This document shows positions 8,868-18,172 of a stretch of 64,000 nucleotides of DNA, one piece after another (the stretch's first letter is position 1; each line of letters starts with the position of its first letter). Under the pieces are notes generated by a model. That model was not told where the DNA came from and ran no database searches. It worked only from the letters and a program-made list of their open reading frames with translations. This DNA is from Agrilactobacillus composti DSM 18527 = JCM 14202 (GTDB taxonomy: Bacteria > Bacillota > Bacilli > Lactobacillales > Lactobacillaceae), in assembly GCF_001436375.1 (NCBI RefSeq), contig NZ_AZGA01000020.1:1-64000 (forward strand). Reading direction: 5' to 3'. The translations under genes were made by a program, and so were the position numbers.

Positions 8868-9515
8868 CTACGGTTTGTGTGCCCCATGTCCATAAGCATA
8901 CAACAAAAGACCCTCCTTGGTCCAGATAGCCATGTAAACGTCTTCAATGGTTTCATTTTGGGCCTGGAGCTGGTCGTTTAACCAAGCCTCATCTTTGTCA
9001 ATGAGGTCCAGGGCATCAAAATCAATGCGGCCATCCAAAATAATGGGGTATTGAAAGCCCTTATCCCCCTTTAAGGTCACGGTGACTTGGCCATTTTGTT
9101 CTAAAACCGCCCGTTTCACCTGATGGATATCAATCACGCCAGCGTTGCGCAGCTTAAAGGACAGATCATAGGCTGACAACCCCCGACTGGCGGCTTGTTC
9201 CACCAGGATCCGGCCGTTATAGACCACCGTCACGGACTGGCCATCAATGAATTTTTTCATGATAGTGTAGTGGTTGGTCAAAAAGCGGGTGACAAAGATG
9301 ATCAAGGTCCAGATTAGCAGGACCGCAAAGAATTGCAAGAGGGTGATGTCTTGATTATAAATCATCCCCCCAATGACGCCACCTAACACGTAATTTTGCA
9401 GCTGGTCTAAGGCGTTGGTGGGGGCGAGATTGCCCTTACCCGCCAAATTAATTTGGATCACAATGGTTAAAAAGCCCAGGATTAATTTCAGGGCCACGTC
9501 GGAATAACTAAACAT
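8868..9515 (-). CDS. DUF421 (YetF-like) membrane protein
   Basis: The 215-residue protein has three N-terminal membrane helices followed by a soluble DUF421 domain, including the typical core GLSAYDLSFKLRNAGVIDIHQVKRA shown here only by its parts GLSAYDLSFKLR and VIDIHQVKRA, and a second small beta domain ending near residue 200. DUF421 proteins such as YetF/YrbG are membrane-associated and their biochemical role is unsettled. It starts 12 bases after the DUF3290 gene; this pairing is common in lactobacilli and supports both calls. Confidence 0.85.
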   Translation of the reverse strand: MFSYSDVALKLILGFLTIVIQINLAGKGNLAPTNALDQLQNYVLGGVIGGMIYNQDITLLQFFAVLLIWTLIIFVTRFLTNHYTIMKKFIDGQSVTVVYNGRILVEQAASRGLSAYDLSFKLRNAGVIDIHQVKRAVLEQNGQVTVTLKGDKGFQYPIILDGRIDFDALDLIDKDEAWLNDQLQAQNETIEDVYMAIWTKEGLLLYAYGHGAHKP

Positions 9516-9527
9516 AATCTTACCGCC

Positions 9528-9989
9528 TTACTTAGGATCGTAGCTAATTTTAGAATTAATGAGCGCCGTTTTGGTGAGCTCATAACTAGAGATGCTGGCA
9601 TCGTTGTTAAACTTCACGCTGTAAAAATTAGTGCCCACTTTAACGATCATGCCGCTGGAGAGGTTTTGCTGATTGGTGGCAATTTTTCCGGGGGTGGTGT
9701 GCTGGGCCTTGGCCACACTTTGCATAAAGCGCACCACTTGATTGGAGTTGTTAAAGCCGGTCCTAGTTTCTTGCCAATGGCCGGTTTGCACCGTGACGAA
9801 TAACAGCGTTGATAAAATAAAAATGATCAATAACTCCCGGTTCTTGGAATTATTCCGTTGCCGCAAATAAGCGATCAAGGTAATGATCAGCAAAATTGCG
9901 GATAAAATAATTAGGCCAAAACGTAAGTAAATGATGCGGTTGGTTTCGTGATTCTGAAAATATTGATAAGTCCACATCGTGGTCATCAT
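9528..9989 (-). CDS. DUF3290 membrane protein, partner of DUF421
   Basis: About 153 residues, with two membrane helices (around residues 24-42 and 52-68) followed by an extracytoplasmic alpha/beta domain. The arrangement Y-F-x-N-H-E near the N terminus and NFYSVKFNNDASISSYEL near the C terminus are typical of DUF3290. The ATG at 9989 has GGAGGG eight bases upstream; an in-frame TTG six bases further upstream is less well spaced. It is the first gene of a two-gene operon with the DUF421 gene. Function unknown. Confidence 0.8.
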   Translation of the reverse strand: MMTTMWTYQYFQNHETNRIIYLRFGLIILSAILLIITLIAYLRQRNNSKNRELLIIFILSTLLFVTVQTGHWQETRTGFNNSNQVVRFMQSVAKAQHTTPGKIATNQQNLSSGMIVKVGTNFYSVKFNNDASISSYELTKTALINSKISYDPK

Positions 9990-10086
9990 AAACAAGTCCC
10001 TCCATAAGAATTAGCTACATTATATAATATAATTTGCGTCGCCGCCTAGGCCAAAGACAATCAAAGTAGCCCATAAGGCCATTAAC

Positions 10087-10174
10087 TTGTTATAATGGCA
10101 CTAAGTTGTTATAACTGATTGTATAAAAGCACGGGAGCCAACCCTACAAGTTAAGAACATGCGGGGCTGGCTCC
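10087..10174 (+). promoter_or_regulatory. Promoter and leader hairpin of the CDF transporter gene
   Basis: TTGTTA (10087-10092), 17 bases and TATAAC (10110-10115) form a promoter. The predicted leader holds a hairpin with GGAGCCA (10134-10140) pairing TGGCTCC (10168-10174) plus inner CCC/GGG. It ends 23 bases before the ATG and could affect translation. It does not resemble a metal riboswitch that I know. Confidence 0.45.
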
Positions 10175-10197
10175 TCGGCGTTTATGGGGGTATAGTT

Positions 10198-11411
10198 ATG
10201 ATTAATCTAATTATTAACTGGTCCGATCAACGCTTTAAAGATCGGCAGCCTGAAGATCGTCGGGAGGGCTATGGCTTAGTATCTGGTTGTGTGGGCCTGG
10301 TCACCAACATCTTTTTGGCAGTTTTCAAGGTAATGATTGGCTTAATTTCAGGTTCCGTTTCTATTATGGCCGATGCATTAAACAGTGTCACCGATACATT
10401 TTCGTCGATTTTGACCCTGGTTGGGTTTAAAATGAGTGCTAAAAAGCCCGACGAAGACCATCCCTACGGCCACCAACGTTACGAATATATCAGCGGCCTG
10501 TTCATTGCCATCTTGTTATTATTCGTGGGCTTACAGTTTCTAAAAGACTCCTTCTTAAAGATCCTCAAGCCTGAAGACGTGCAAATTTCAGCGTTAGTCA
10601 TCGTTATTTTAGTCCTGTCTATCTTCATCAAGTTATGGCAAAATTTCTTTTACATTAAAATTGGCAACCACATCGACTCCAACACCCTGAAGGCCACGGC
10701 CAAGGATTCCTTAATGGATGTACTGACTACCAGCGCAATTTTGTTATCCTCCTTATTATTTCAGTTCTGGCATATTAATGTGGATGGCTGGGTCGGTTTG
10801 TTGGTAGCTTTATATATCACTTATAGCGGTTTAGGGATGCTCAGAGGCTTTATTAACGAGTTGTTGGGTAATCGCGGCCCAGTGATGCGGAAGTCGAGCG
10901 TATGACCCATGAATTAGAGCGTTACAAGCAGATCCTGGGCTTTCATGACCTGCGCATCTATAACTATGGCCCCAATGCCGTCTTTGCCACGGTGGATGTG
11001 GAAATCGACAGCAATTGGACCCTGGACCATGCCCATGAAGTCATCGATGACATCGAACGGGATTTCAAAAAGCGCCTGAATGTGATTTTAGTGGCCCACA
11101 TGGACCCCATTGATTTGACTAACCGGCACTATAATAAGATCCACCAGGCTATTAAAGATATTGTGGCGGCTTATGATTTGGATCTGCATACCCATGATTT
11201 TCACGTGGAGGAAACTAGGACTGGGGAACTGGTCCAATTTGACGTGGTGGTGCCCCACAATATCGGCATCCCCGACGATGTTTTAAATCGCCGGATCACC
11301 CGGGATCTGGAAAAAGATTTCCCGAAATTACGCACTGAAATTAATTTTGACCACAATTACATTGGTGAAGATCAAAGCACCTTTACAGATGCCGCATCTA
11401 AGCACCACTAG
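10198..11411 (+). pseudogene. Cation diffusion facilitator (CDF) transporter split by a one-base frameshift
   Basis: The first frame (10198-10905) encodes the six-helix CDF membrane domain, with ADALNSVTD and HPYGHQRYEYISG as metal-site and signature motifs. The second frame (10902-11411) encodes the cytoplasmic dimerisation domain beginning HELERYKQILGFHDLRIYNY. In the second frame, upstream codons already read SDAEVERM, the normal linker after INELLGNR, so a single missing base in the run GGCCCA near 10883 explains the break. The resulting frames overlap as ATGA, so two polypeptides could still be made by coupled translation. The start at 10198 follows a GGGGG site. Predicted function was divalent cation efflux. 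Confidence 0.8.
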
Positions 11412-11424
11412 GAGGAATTTTGAC

Positions 11425-12504
11425 GTGACAGTCAACGGATATCCAATGCCCATTGCAATTTTTTTACTCCCAGCCTTTTTTCTGATCATTTTTTTGACTT
11501 TTTGGTTCCGGGATAAACGCCGCTTGATCAATGGCATCTGGTTTAACCTATTTTTAATTAGTTTTGTGGGGACCTTGGGGCTTTACTTAGCCAGTTTAGG
11601 CAATGAGATCCTTAACTGGGTCTTGCTCATGGCCGTGGCCCTTGTGGTTGGGATTGGCTTGTTGGTGTTCTTGTTCATGGCCTTTTTATTGCTGTGGAAT
11701 GCCCGCATCGTTTGGAAAAGAGAAGCCCATACCCTGGGCAATAGCTTGACCCTGGTTTTAGGCCTGGGTTTATTGGCCCTATGGCTAGTGAATATATTCG
11801 CCCCCCAGCGCTTTTTGCCGGAATGGGTCAACACCTTGTTAGCAATTTTCCCCTTTATCGTGTTTTACGTGCTGGCTTCTTTTTACAATTACTTAACCAC
11901 ATTAGTCCTCTATCAATTTAACCATCCTAGGTTCAACCAAGATTACATCATCGTTTTAGGGGCCGGGCTATTACATGGCAATCAAATCTCGCCGTTGCTC
12001 GCCTCTAGGATCAATCGGGCCATTACTTTTTACGATAAGCAGCAGGAAAAGGGCAAAAAACCTCCAAAGCTGGTATTTTCCGGGGGCCAAGGGGCTGATG
12101 AGACCAAGTCCGAGGGGGCGGCTATGCAGGCTTTTGCCATTGCTCAGGGCATTCCCGCTAAAAACACCTTAGCGGAGGTCCAGTCCAAAAACACCTTGGA
12201 AAATATGCGTTTTTCTAAAGCCGTAATCCAACAAGATGCCCAAAAGCCGGCAGCCGACTGTCATATCATTTTTGCCACCAACAACTACCATACTTTTAGA
12301 GCCGGGATGTACGCCCGGCAGGCAGGGTTGAAGGCGGATGGCATTGGCAGCCGTACCTCCAAATATTTCCTGCCCAATGCGGTGATCCGGGAATATTTAG
12401 CGGTTTTCTTAATGAAAAAACGCCAGCATACCCTGGTTATCGGCGCGATGTTGGTGCTGGACTTACTTTCCACTGGGGTCATTGCCTGGATTTTAGGGAG
12501 ATAA
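11425..12504 (+). CDS. YdcF-family (DUF218) protein with N-terminal membrane domain
   Basis: The 359-residue protein has about five membrane helices in its first 160 residues, then a DUF218 domain beginning DYIIVLGAGL and containing LVFSGGQGADE, SEGAAM and FATNNYHTFRA, which are the conserved positions of YdcF/SanA/ElyC-like proteins. Relatives are linked to cell-envelope biogenesis and bind adenosyl groups in vitro (YdcF). The start is GTG at 11425, with GGAGG eight bases before it; a longer frame would overlap the CDF gene. It sits between that gene and the MFS gene, three bases before the latter. Confidence 0.83.
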   Translation: MTVNGYPMPIAIFLLPAFFLIIFLTFWFRDKRRLINGIWFNLFLISFVGTLGLYLASLGNEILNWVLLMAVALVVGIGLLVFLFMAFLLLWNARIVWKREAHTLGNSLTLVLGLGLLALWLVNIFAPQRFLPEWVNTLLAIFPFIVFYVLASFYNYLTTLVLYQFNHPRFNQDYIIVLGAGLLHGNQISPLLASRINRAITFYDKQQEKGKKPPKLVFSGGQGADETKSEGAAMQAFAIAQGIPAKNTLAEVQSKNTLENMRFSKAVIQQDAQKPAADCHIIFATNNYHTFRAGMYARQAGLKADGIGSRTSKYFLPNAVIREYLAVFLMKKRQHTLVIGAMLVLDLLSTGVIAWILGR

Positions 12505-12507
12505 TGA

Positions 12508-13749
12508 ATGAAATTTACAAAAGCCGAAAAAAGTTGGGTGATGTATGACTGGGCCAACTCTGCTTATGGCATTGTCATCGTCACCGCCATTTTACCCATT
12601 TACTTTAAAAGTGTGGCTCAAGCCAGCGGGCTAGCTGCCACAACGGCCACGGCCTATTGGGGCTATGCTAATTCCGTGGGGACCTTGATCATTTCCCTAT
12701 TGGCGCCTTTACTAGGGGCCATTGCCGATTATCAGGGCTACAAAAAGAAATTATTCAATTTTTTTAATTTAGTGGCCATTACCGCCACCTTCATGTTGAC
12801 CTTTGTCCCTGCCAGCGCTTGGCAGTGGCTCTTGATCATCTTTGTCATCTCCACCGTGGGATACGCCGGGGCCAATATTTTCTACGATGGCTTTTTGACC
12901 GATGTGGCCACCCCGGAGCGCTTAGATCGGGTGTCCGCTCAAGGTTATAGCATGGGTTATCTAGGGGGCGTCATCCCCTTTGTGATCATCATGTTGCTGC
13001 AGCTCACCAAAGGCTTTGGCGTTTTAAGTGCCACAGGGATCGTAAAGTTTGGCTTCATCATGACCACCCTGTGGTGGATCATCTTCTCCATCCCTCTAAT
13101 GAAAAACGTCACCCAGCAGCATTTCCTGCCCCCCGTTACCCAGCCGATTTCAGCTGCCTGGCACCGGGTAGTGGCCACGTTTAAGACCGTTTGGCGGGAT
13201 AAAAATATCGTCTGGTTTTTAGCGGCTTATTTCTTCTACATTGACGGGGTAGACACGATCTTCAAAATGGCCACCGCCGTGGGGAGTGATTTTGGCCTGT
13301 CTATGACTCATCTGATGTTAATATTATTACTGGTTCAAGCCATCGCCGTGCCTTTTTCCATTCTCTTTGGCCGCCTGGCCCAACGCATCGGCACCAAATA
13401 CGCCATTGGCATTGCTCTGGGGATTTACGTGGTGATCTGTATTTGGGGTTACTTCATGCAGCGGGAGCTGGATTTTTGGATCTTGGCCTTCTTAGTAGGG
13501 ACCGCCCAAGGGGGGATCCAAGCTTTGAGTCGCTCCCATTACGCCAAAATTATTCCCAGTGAAAAGGCCAATGAATACTTTGGGATTTATAACATCTTCG
13601 GTAAGTTCTCCGCCATCATTGGCCCGGCCATGTTCGGTATTTTTACCCAACTCACCGGCCAGACCAGAATAGGGATTTTAAGTTTAGTCCTGTTGTTTGT
13701 GGTGGGGAGTTTGCTATTCATTAAAGTGCCCCGCATTGAGAAATCTTAG
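12508..13749 (+). CDS. MFS transporter, UMF1/Atg22-like family
   Basis: The 413-residue protein has twelve hydrophobic segments and the N-terminal signature WVMYDWANSAYGIVI of the UMF1/Atg22-like branch of the major facilitator superfamily, as well as GGIQALSRSHYAKIIP and EYFGIYNIFGKFSAIIGP in the second half. Substrates of bacterial members are unknown; the yeast relative exports amino acids from the vacuole. It begins three bases after the YdcF-like gene and is followed by a terminator, so the CDF-YdcF-MFS genes may form one operon. Confidence 0.85.
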   Translation: MKFTKAEKSWVMYDWANSAYGIVIVTAILPIYFKSVAQASGLAATTATAYWGYANSVGTLIISLLAPLLGAIADYQGYKKKLFNFFNLVAITATFMLTFVPASAWQWLLIIFVISTVGYAGANIFYDGFLTDVATPERLDRVSAQGYSMGYLGGVIPFVIIMLLQLTKGFGVLSATGIVKFGFIMTTLWWIIFSIPLMKNVTQQHFLPPVTQPISAAWHRVVATFKTVWRDKNIVWFLAAYFFYIDGVDTIFKMATAVGSDFGLSMTHLMLILLLVQAIAVPFSILFGRLAQRIGTKYAIGIALGIYVVICIWGYFMQRELDFWILAFLVGTAQGGIQALSRSHYAKIIPSEKANEYFGIYNIFGKFSAIIGPAMFGIFTQLTGQTRIGILSLVLLFVVGSLLFIKVPRIEKS

Positions 13750-13778
13750 GGCAGCAAATATCAAAATTAAGCACCTCA

Positions 13779-13819
13779 AGCCATAGCGGATTTTACCGTT
13801 ATGGCTATTTTGGTGTTTT
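13779..13819 (+). terminator. Intrinsic terminator of the MFS gene
   Basis: AGCCATAGCGG (13779-13789) pairs CCGTTATGGCT (13796-13806) with one G-T step, followed by a T-rich tail ATTTTGGTGTTTT. Confidence 0.75.
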
Positions 13820-13825
13820 AGACAC

Positions 13826-13856
13826 GAAAAAACCTGCCAGCATTGTCGGCAGGTTT
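13826..13856 (-). terminator. Intrinsic terminator of the CNNM-type gene
   Basis: AAACCTGCC (13830-13838) pairs GGCAGGTTT (13848-13856); on the minus strand the stem is followed by six T residues. It lies six bases past the stop codon of the gene at 13862. Confidence 0.8.
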
Positions 13857-13861
13857 AAGAA

Positions 13862-15250
13862 TTAAACGTCTTCAGGATTGGGGGCGTCATTGACGCGCTC
13901 GGGAATAGCATCAGGATTATGGGGCAAGTCTTCATGGACCGTGACTTCAAACCAGTTCACGTAGGCATGTTCATAATCTATCACTTTAAATTCAAAATGG
14001 TCGATGTCAATGACACTGTCTGATTTTAAATCAGGATAGTTATCAATGATGTAGCCGGCTACAGTCGTCGCTTCAGAATCTTCAAAACTTTCGATCTTAC
14101 TATGGAAGTACCGCTCAAAATCATACAGGGTGGTCTTCCCACTGACCTTAAAGATTTTATCCGATTGTTTGATGATATATTCATCAGATACGTCATCGAT
14201 TTCATCTTTAACTGTCCCAAAGAGTTCTTCATAAATATCCTTATCAGTGACGATCCCGCTGGTACCACCGTATTCATCCACAACCACGACGATGGGGGTT
14301 TGGCGTTTGATCATTTGATTTAAAATATCTTGAATCGGCATACTTTCCGGCACGGTGATGATGGAGCGCAACAAGCGGCTGATGCCCACTTTGCCATCCA
14401 CCTGATCTTGGCGGACCAAGTCATAGGCATAAACATAACCTAAGATCTTATCCTTGTCGTTTTCCGCTACCACGGGAAAGCGGCTGTAACCTTGTTGTAA
14501 GTAATCCTTGATCACATCGTCCACAGAATCCGTGATATCCACCACATACAAGCTGGTGCGGTCCACCATGATGTCCTTGGCCACTTTATCATTTAAATCA
14601 AAGGCCCGTTGCATGTACAGGTAATCATTTTGGTCCATTTGACCGCCCGTCACCGACATTTGCGTCAAACGCAGGATTTCCGATTGGGAAAAGACTTCGT
14701 TTTCTTCATCGGCCGGTTTCAAACCAATCATCTTCACGATCCCCAGGGCAGATTTATTCAATAACCACACGAAGGGATAAAAGACGGTATGAAAAGCTTT
14801 TAACGGGGTGACCACCGCCATCAACATCTTCACAGGCATATCGATACTGATATTTTTTGGGACGATTTCGGTGATGACCACTTCTAAGTAAGTCAAAATG
14901 GCAACCCCTAAAATAGCTCCCACTAAGTTGAGACTTTGCCCTTGTAATAAATGGGTCCAACCTAAGAAATTCACCAAGATAAAGCGAATGGTATCTTCCC
15001 CGATCCACCCTAAGATGATCCCGGTCATACTTGTACCAACTTGGGTGGTGGACAGGTATTCGTTTAGGTTTTTAACCATGTGTAAGGCATTGTTGAGCTT
15101 GCGTTTACTTCCGGTGCCGGCTTTCAGACGTTCTTCTAATTGACTGGCGCGGGTTTGTACTAAGGCAAATTCGGCAGCTACGAAGAATGCGGCTAGGAAG
15201 AAAATCACCAATATAATAATAATGTTATTGACCAGCTGACCTTCGTCCAA
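13862..15250 (-). CDS. CNNM/HlyC-CorC-family membrane protein (DUF21, CBS pair, CorC domain)
   Basis: The 462-residue product has an N-terminal DUF21 domain with four membrane segments (residues about 1-190) including FFVAAEFALV and the LSTTQVGTSMTGIILGWIGE segment in parts LSTTQVGTSMTG and ILGWIGE. A CBS pair follows (about 215-345, with VDEYGGTSGIVTDKDI), then a CorC_HlyC domain (about 360-445). Such proteins are implicated in magnesium or cobalt transport; older haemolysin names are unsupported. TTG is used as start with GAGGAA nine bases upstream. Confidence 0.88.
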   Translation of the reverse strand: MDEGQLVNNIIIILVIFFLAAFFVAAEFALVQTRASQLEERLKAGTGSKRKLNNALHMVKNLNEYLSTTQVGTSMTGIILGWIGEDTIRFILVNFLGWTHLLQGQSLNLVGAILGVAILTYLEVVITEIVPKNISIDMPVKMLMAVVTPLKAFHTVFYPFVWLLNKSALGIVKMIGLKPADEENEVFSQSEILRLTQMSVTGGQMDQNDYLYMQRAFDLNDKVAKDIMVDRTSLYVVDITDSVDDVIKDYLQQGYSRFPVVAENDKDKILGYVYAYDLVRQDQVDGKVGISRLLRSIITVPESMPIQDILNQMIKRQTPIVVVVDEYGGTSGIVTDKDIYEELFGTVKDEIDDVSDEYIIKQSDKIFKVSGKTTLYDFERYFHSKIESFEDSEATTVAGYIIDNYPDLKSDSVIDIDHFEFKVIDYEHAYVNWFEVTVHEDLPHNPDAIPERVNDAPNPEDV

Positions 15251-15289
15251 ATCTATTCCTCATTTCTAAAGACATATTTTTCCTCAAAA

Positions 15290-17116
15290 CTAACTATCAA
15301 GCTGTACATATGAAGCTGGGACCCACTGGCCGTCGCCTAGGTTGTACCAGTTCACGTCCCCCACATTCACAACTTGATTATACCGCCATTGGGTACCGGT
15401 GGTGAAGTAACGGCCGGTGGCTTTATGATTATAATAAGGCGAATTGTAGGCAGCAATGGCTTGCCCGGGGGCAAAACTGATGGTCAATACCCCGTCAGCG
15501 GTTTGTTCATTTTTTTCAAAGAAGCGGCCATTGATCCATTGGGCCCCGCCGAGATTGTAGAAATACTGGCCGTTGATAAAGGTCTTGCCATAAGATTTCC
15601 AAGCGGTGTTATTGCTTAAATATTTGCTGAGGTAAGTCCCGTGAAAAGGCGCTGAGAGTAATTGGGTTTTGCCATAAGGCGCTCCCTTGACTGTTCCCAC
15701 GCTTTCTTCGGGGATGTCGATATTTTGCAAGGCGGCATCACTGTTGGTATTGCCAGCATCATCAGCATCCACGATGTTGAAGAGTTTAAAGGTATAGGTA
15801 TAGCCATTAGGGTAATTATCTAGGCCTGATAAAGTGACGGTATATTCGTGCCCCGCCGCTAAATCTAAGCCCCGGGGGATAAAGGTAAAGATATTTTTAT
15901 AATTACCATATTGATTCATGCTGGCATCCATTAAGTCCTTGGCCGTGACGGTGGCCCCGGTGGTGTTATCAGCGACCTTGACGCTTAAAGTGCCGTGAGG
16001 CTGACTTTTGGCGAAATAAATGGACCAAGGAATAGCCTTCCCATTAGAAGGGGCTAATTCTTCCACTGGGAAGACCCCGGCGTTGGGATAAGCCACCACA
16101 TCTTGTTGAGGTTTGGTAGCTTGGGCTTGTTCCACGGTTTTATTCATCACCAGCATATTCTCATACTTCCAACCATTGGAGCCATAAGCAGCGCCCACGC
16201 CGAAGGTACTGAGATAAGGGGATAAGATCCAAGCCCGGTGGCCCGTATCATTCCCGTCAATATTATTGTTATCCCCAACTAAACTGCTGACACTTTTACC
16301 GGCACTCTCCGCATCCGCTCTGAAATAGAGGTTACTGGCATTGGTGGTGAGTTTAGCTTGCTGCCAAATGCTATTAGGGATGTAGGCCGGTTGGCTAGAG
16401 TTTAACAACCCATGCTGGGAAAGCATGGGATTGGCATTGACCCCGGCTAAGACGCTGGCAGCCAGTTGGGAAACATAATTTTCATCATTGGTGGTGCTAA
16501 CTGGGGGTAAACCACTTAAATGCCGGTAATAGTTGACCCATTGGGTGGTGGCGGCTATGTAGTTCTTTTTGATGGTCCCAATGGTAAAAGGATAACCGGA
16601 CAAATTAGACGGGGAAGCATACAGGGTCGTCACATCATAAGTGGTTTGATCTAACCCGCGGTGTAGCGCCTTTAGGGCGTTGATTTCTGTGAGTTCACTG
16701 GCCGTGAAGGGTTGCGCCGGGGTGGTTTGATTGCCCTGGTCCGTGTTGCCTTGATTGGTGCCAGTGTCGCTGGTACTTGAACTGTTGGCACTTGAACTGC
16801 TGGCAGTGCTACTGCTTTGACTGGTATTTGCGGAACTGGTCGCGCTACTGGTAGCTGTTTGCTGGCCAGGGCTGGCATTGGCCGTGGTGGTCGTCGCATT
16901 GGCGGCGTTGGTGCCAGTGGTGCTGGTTTTGGGACTATTGGTCGTTGTCGTTGTTGTTTGATGGGTGTTCGTTGATTCAGCGCTGGATGAAGTCGTGGCT
17001 GTGCTGGCTGTTGTTGCCGTTGAAGTGTTCGTTGCCGCTAAAACCTGGGGTACTGTTGCCAAACCTAAGAGACTTAAAATGGTTGCAGAAAATAAAAAAG
17101 GTTTCATTCTTGACAT
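15290..17116 (-). CDS. Secreted CAP-domain (SCP/PR1-like) surface protein
   Basis: The 608-residue protein has a signal peptide (MSRMKPFLFSATILSLLGLA, cleavage probably after VLAA), then about 110 residues rich in Ser, Thr and Ala, typical of a flexible or glycosylated wall linker. A CAP-like domain follows (about 190-350) with WVNYYRHLSGLPP, MLSQHGLL and GHRAWILSP. Next is a beta-rich domain, then two short repeats resembling surface-layer attachment (SLAP-like) modules near the C terminus, each with a YNLG(G/D) core. It probably acts at the cell surface; catalytic activity of bacterial CAP domains is uncertain. GGGAG precedes the ATG. It lies 39 bases downstream of no same-strand gene and is monocistronic. 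Confidence 0.82.
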   Translation of the reverse strand: MSRMKPFLFSATILSLLGLATVPQVLAATNTSTATTASTATTSSSAESTNTHQTTTTTTNSPKTSTTGTNAANATTTTANASPGQQTATSSATSSANTSQSSSTASSSSANSSSTSDTGTNQGNTDQGNQTTPAQPFTASELTEINALKALHRGLDQTTYDVTTLYASPSNLSGYPFTIGTIKKNYIAATTQWVNYYRHLSGLPPVSTTNDENYVSQLAASVLAGVNANPMLSQHGLLNSSQPAYIPNSIWQQAKLTTNASNLYFRADAESAGKSVSSLVGDNNNIDGNDTGHRAWILSPYLSTFGVGAAYGSNGWKYENMLVMNKTVEQAQATKPQQDVVAYPNAGVFPVEELAPSNGKAIPWSIYFAKSQPHGTLSVKVADNTTGATVTAKDLMDASMNQYGNYKNIFTFIPRGLDLAAGHEYTVTLSGLDNYPNGYTYTFKLFNIVDADDAGNTNSDAALQNIDIPEESVGTVKGAPYGKTQLLSAPFHGTYLSKYLSNNTAWKSYGKTFINGQYFYNLGGAQWINGRFFEKNEQTADGVLTISFAPGQAIAAYNSPYYNHKATGRYFTTGTQWRYNQVVNVGDVNWYNLGDGQWVPASYVQLDS

Positions 17117-17252
17117 AAAATGTTGCTCCCTTCGCGCTTATACTTCCTAATTATAACGAATTTCTATTGTAAAAAGTATAGTTTCGCTTAAATAATGGTG
17201 GAAATCCCAAATATTTCCCAGGCAATATTTGCCCGCAGATTAAAAAAGAGGG

Positions 17253-17281
17253 TTGAAGCGTTATATAACGCTGGCTATAAT
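17253..17281 (+). promoter_or_regulatory. Promoter with a 16-bp perfect palindrome (probable operator)
   Basis: TTGAAG (17253-17258), 17 bases and TATAAT (17276-17281) form a strong promoter. The spacer carries the perfect palindrome AGCGTTATATAACGCT (17257-17272), and a partial copy, TATATAACGG, follows the -10. The next gene encodes a MerR-like DNA-binding protein, so autoregulation is the simplest inference. Confidence 0.65.
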
Positions 17282-17321
17282 GGGTATATAACGGTTCATT
17301 GAACATGAGGAGGATTTTAAA

Positions 17322-18122
17322 ATGGCTGGGGATCACGGTTTTCAGGAATATAAGACACCGGGACAGGCCGCTGAGATGATCGGCGTCAGTGTCCCAACGT
17401 TACGCAAGTACTCATTGATGATTGAAAAGGCCACCAGTGAGGCTTATTTTGAACGTAATCAGCAAAACGCCCGTTTGTACACGCAACAAAATATTGACCA
17501 ATTGAAGCAATTGGTGGAACTGAGTAAGAATCCAGATCAAACCTTAAGCGACGTTATTACGCAGTTATATGCCATGACCACCGATGGCCGCACCGAACAG
17601 CACACCACGGCCGATGGCACCCCCAAAGAAGCGGTTTTGACTAAGTTACCCAACCAAAGTCAAAGCCAAGAACTGGCGCCCGTGGAGCAGTTTATGCAGG
17701 TCTTGACCAACATGCAAGATACAGTGACCCAACAAAAAGAAACCATTGATAATTTACAGACGCAGATGCGCCTGATTCAGCAGCAAAATTCAGCGATCCT
17801 GGATAAATTGAACCGTAACGGCCTTAGTGCGCCGCAGCAAACAACGGCGGCTAAAAGCCCGGTTCAAGATGCTGGAGATACTTTGAAACCCAGTAATAGC
17901 ACCGGATCCAGCCAAGACGATACGGACGCTGCGACAAAAGCTGCCGCTACACCCCTAGATGATTTGACCGAGGCAGAAATTGCCGCGGCTGAAGATGAAG
18001 CCGAGGCGCAAAGTGAATCCGCAGCCAAGGGATATACCAAACCCCGAACCCTGGCAGATATGCAATTAGATGAGGAGCCTAAGGTCAAACGGCACTGGTG
18101 GCAACGGCTATTAGGTCAATAA
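17322..18122 (+). CDS. MerR-like helix-turn-helix protein with coiled coil
   Basis: The 266-residue protein starts with a MerR/Excisionase-type winged helix (residues 10-70, KTPGQAAEMIGVSVPTLRKY). A coiled-coil stretch follows (about 120-165, with heptads such as QQKETIDNLQTQMRLIQQQN), then a long acidic, Ala-rich, disordered region and a basic aromatic tail (KVKRHWWQRLLGQ). This architecture resembles RacA-like and DUF3967-type proteins that bind DNA at one end and another structure at the other; the tail might contact membrane. GAGGAGG precedes the ATG. It is probably co-transcribed with the next gene, 50 bases on. Confidence 0.65.
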   Translation: MAGDHGFQEYKTPGQAAEMIGVSVPTLRKYSLMIEKATSEAYFERNQQNARLYTQQNIDQLKQLVELSKNPDQTLSDVITQLYAMTTDGRTEQHTTADGTPKEAVLTKLPNQSQSQELAPVEQFMQVLTNMQDTVTQQKETIDNLQTQMRLIQQQNSAILDKLNRNGLSAPQQTTAAKSPVQDAGDTLKPSNSTGSSQDDTDAATKAAATPLDDLTEAEIAAAEDEAEAQSESAAKGYTKPRTLADMQLDEEPKVKRHWWQRLLGQ

Positions 18123-18172
18123 TCTAGTTATTAATTGTTGTCACCCACGCAATGAGATTGGAGCGATTTTTT

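Noticed and set aside
10134-10174. Metal riboswitch before the CDF transporter gene
   Set aside because: A hairpin is visible, but the conserved bases of known NiCo or yybP-ykoY riboswitches are not.
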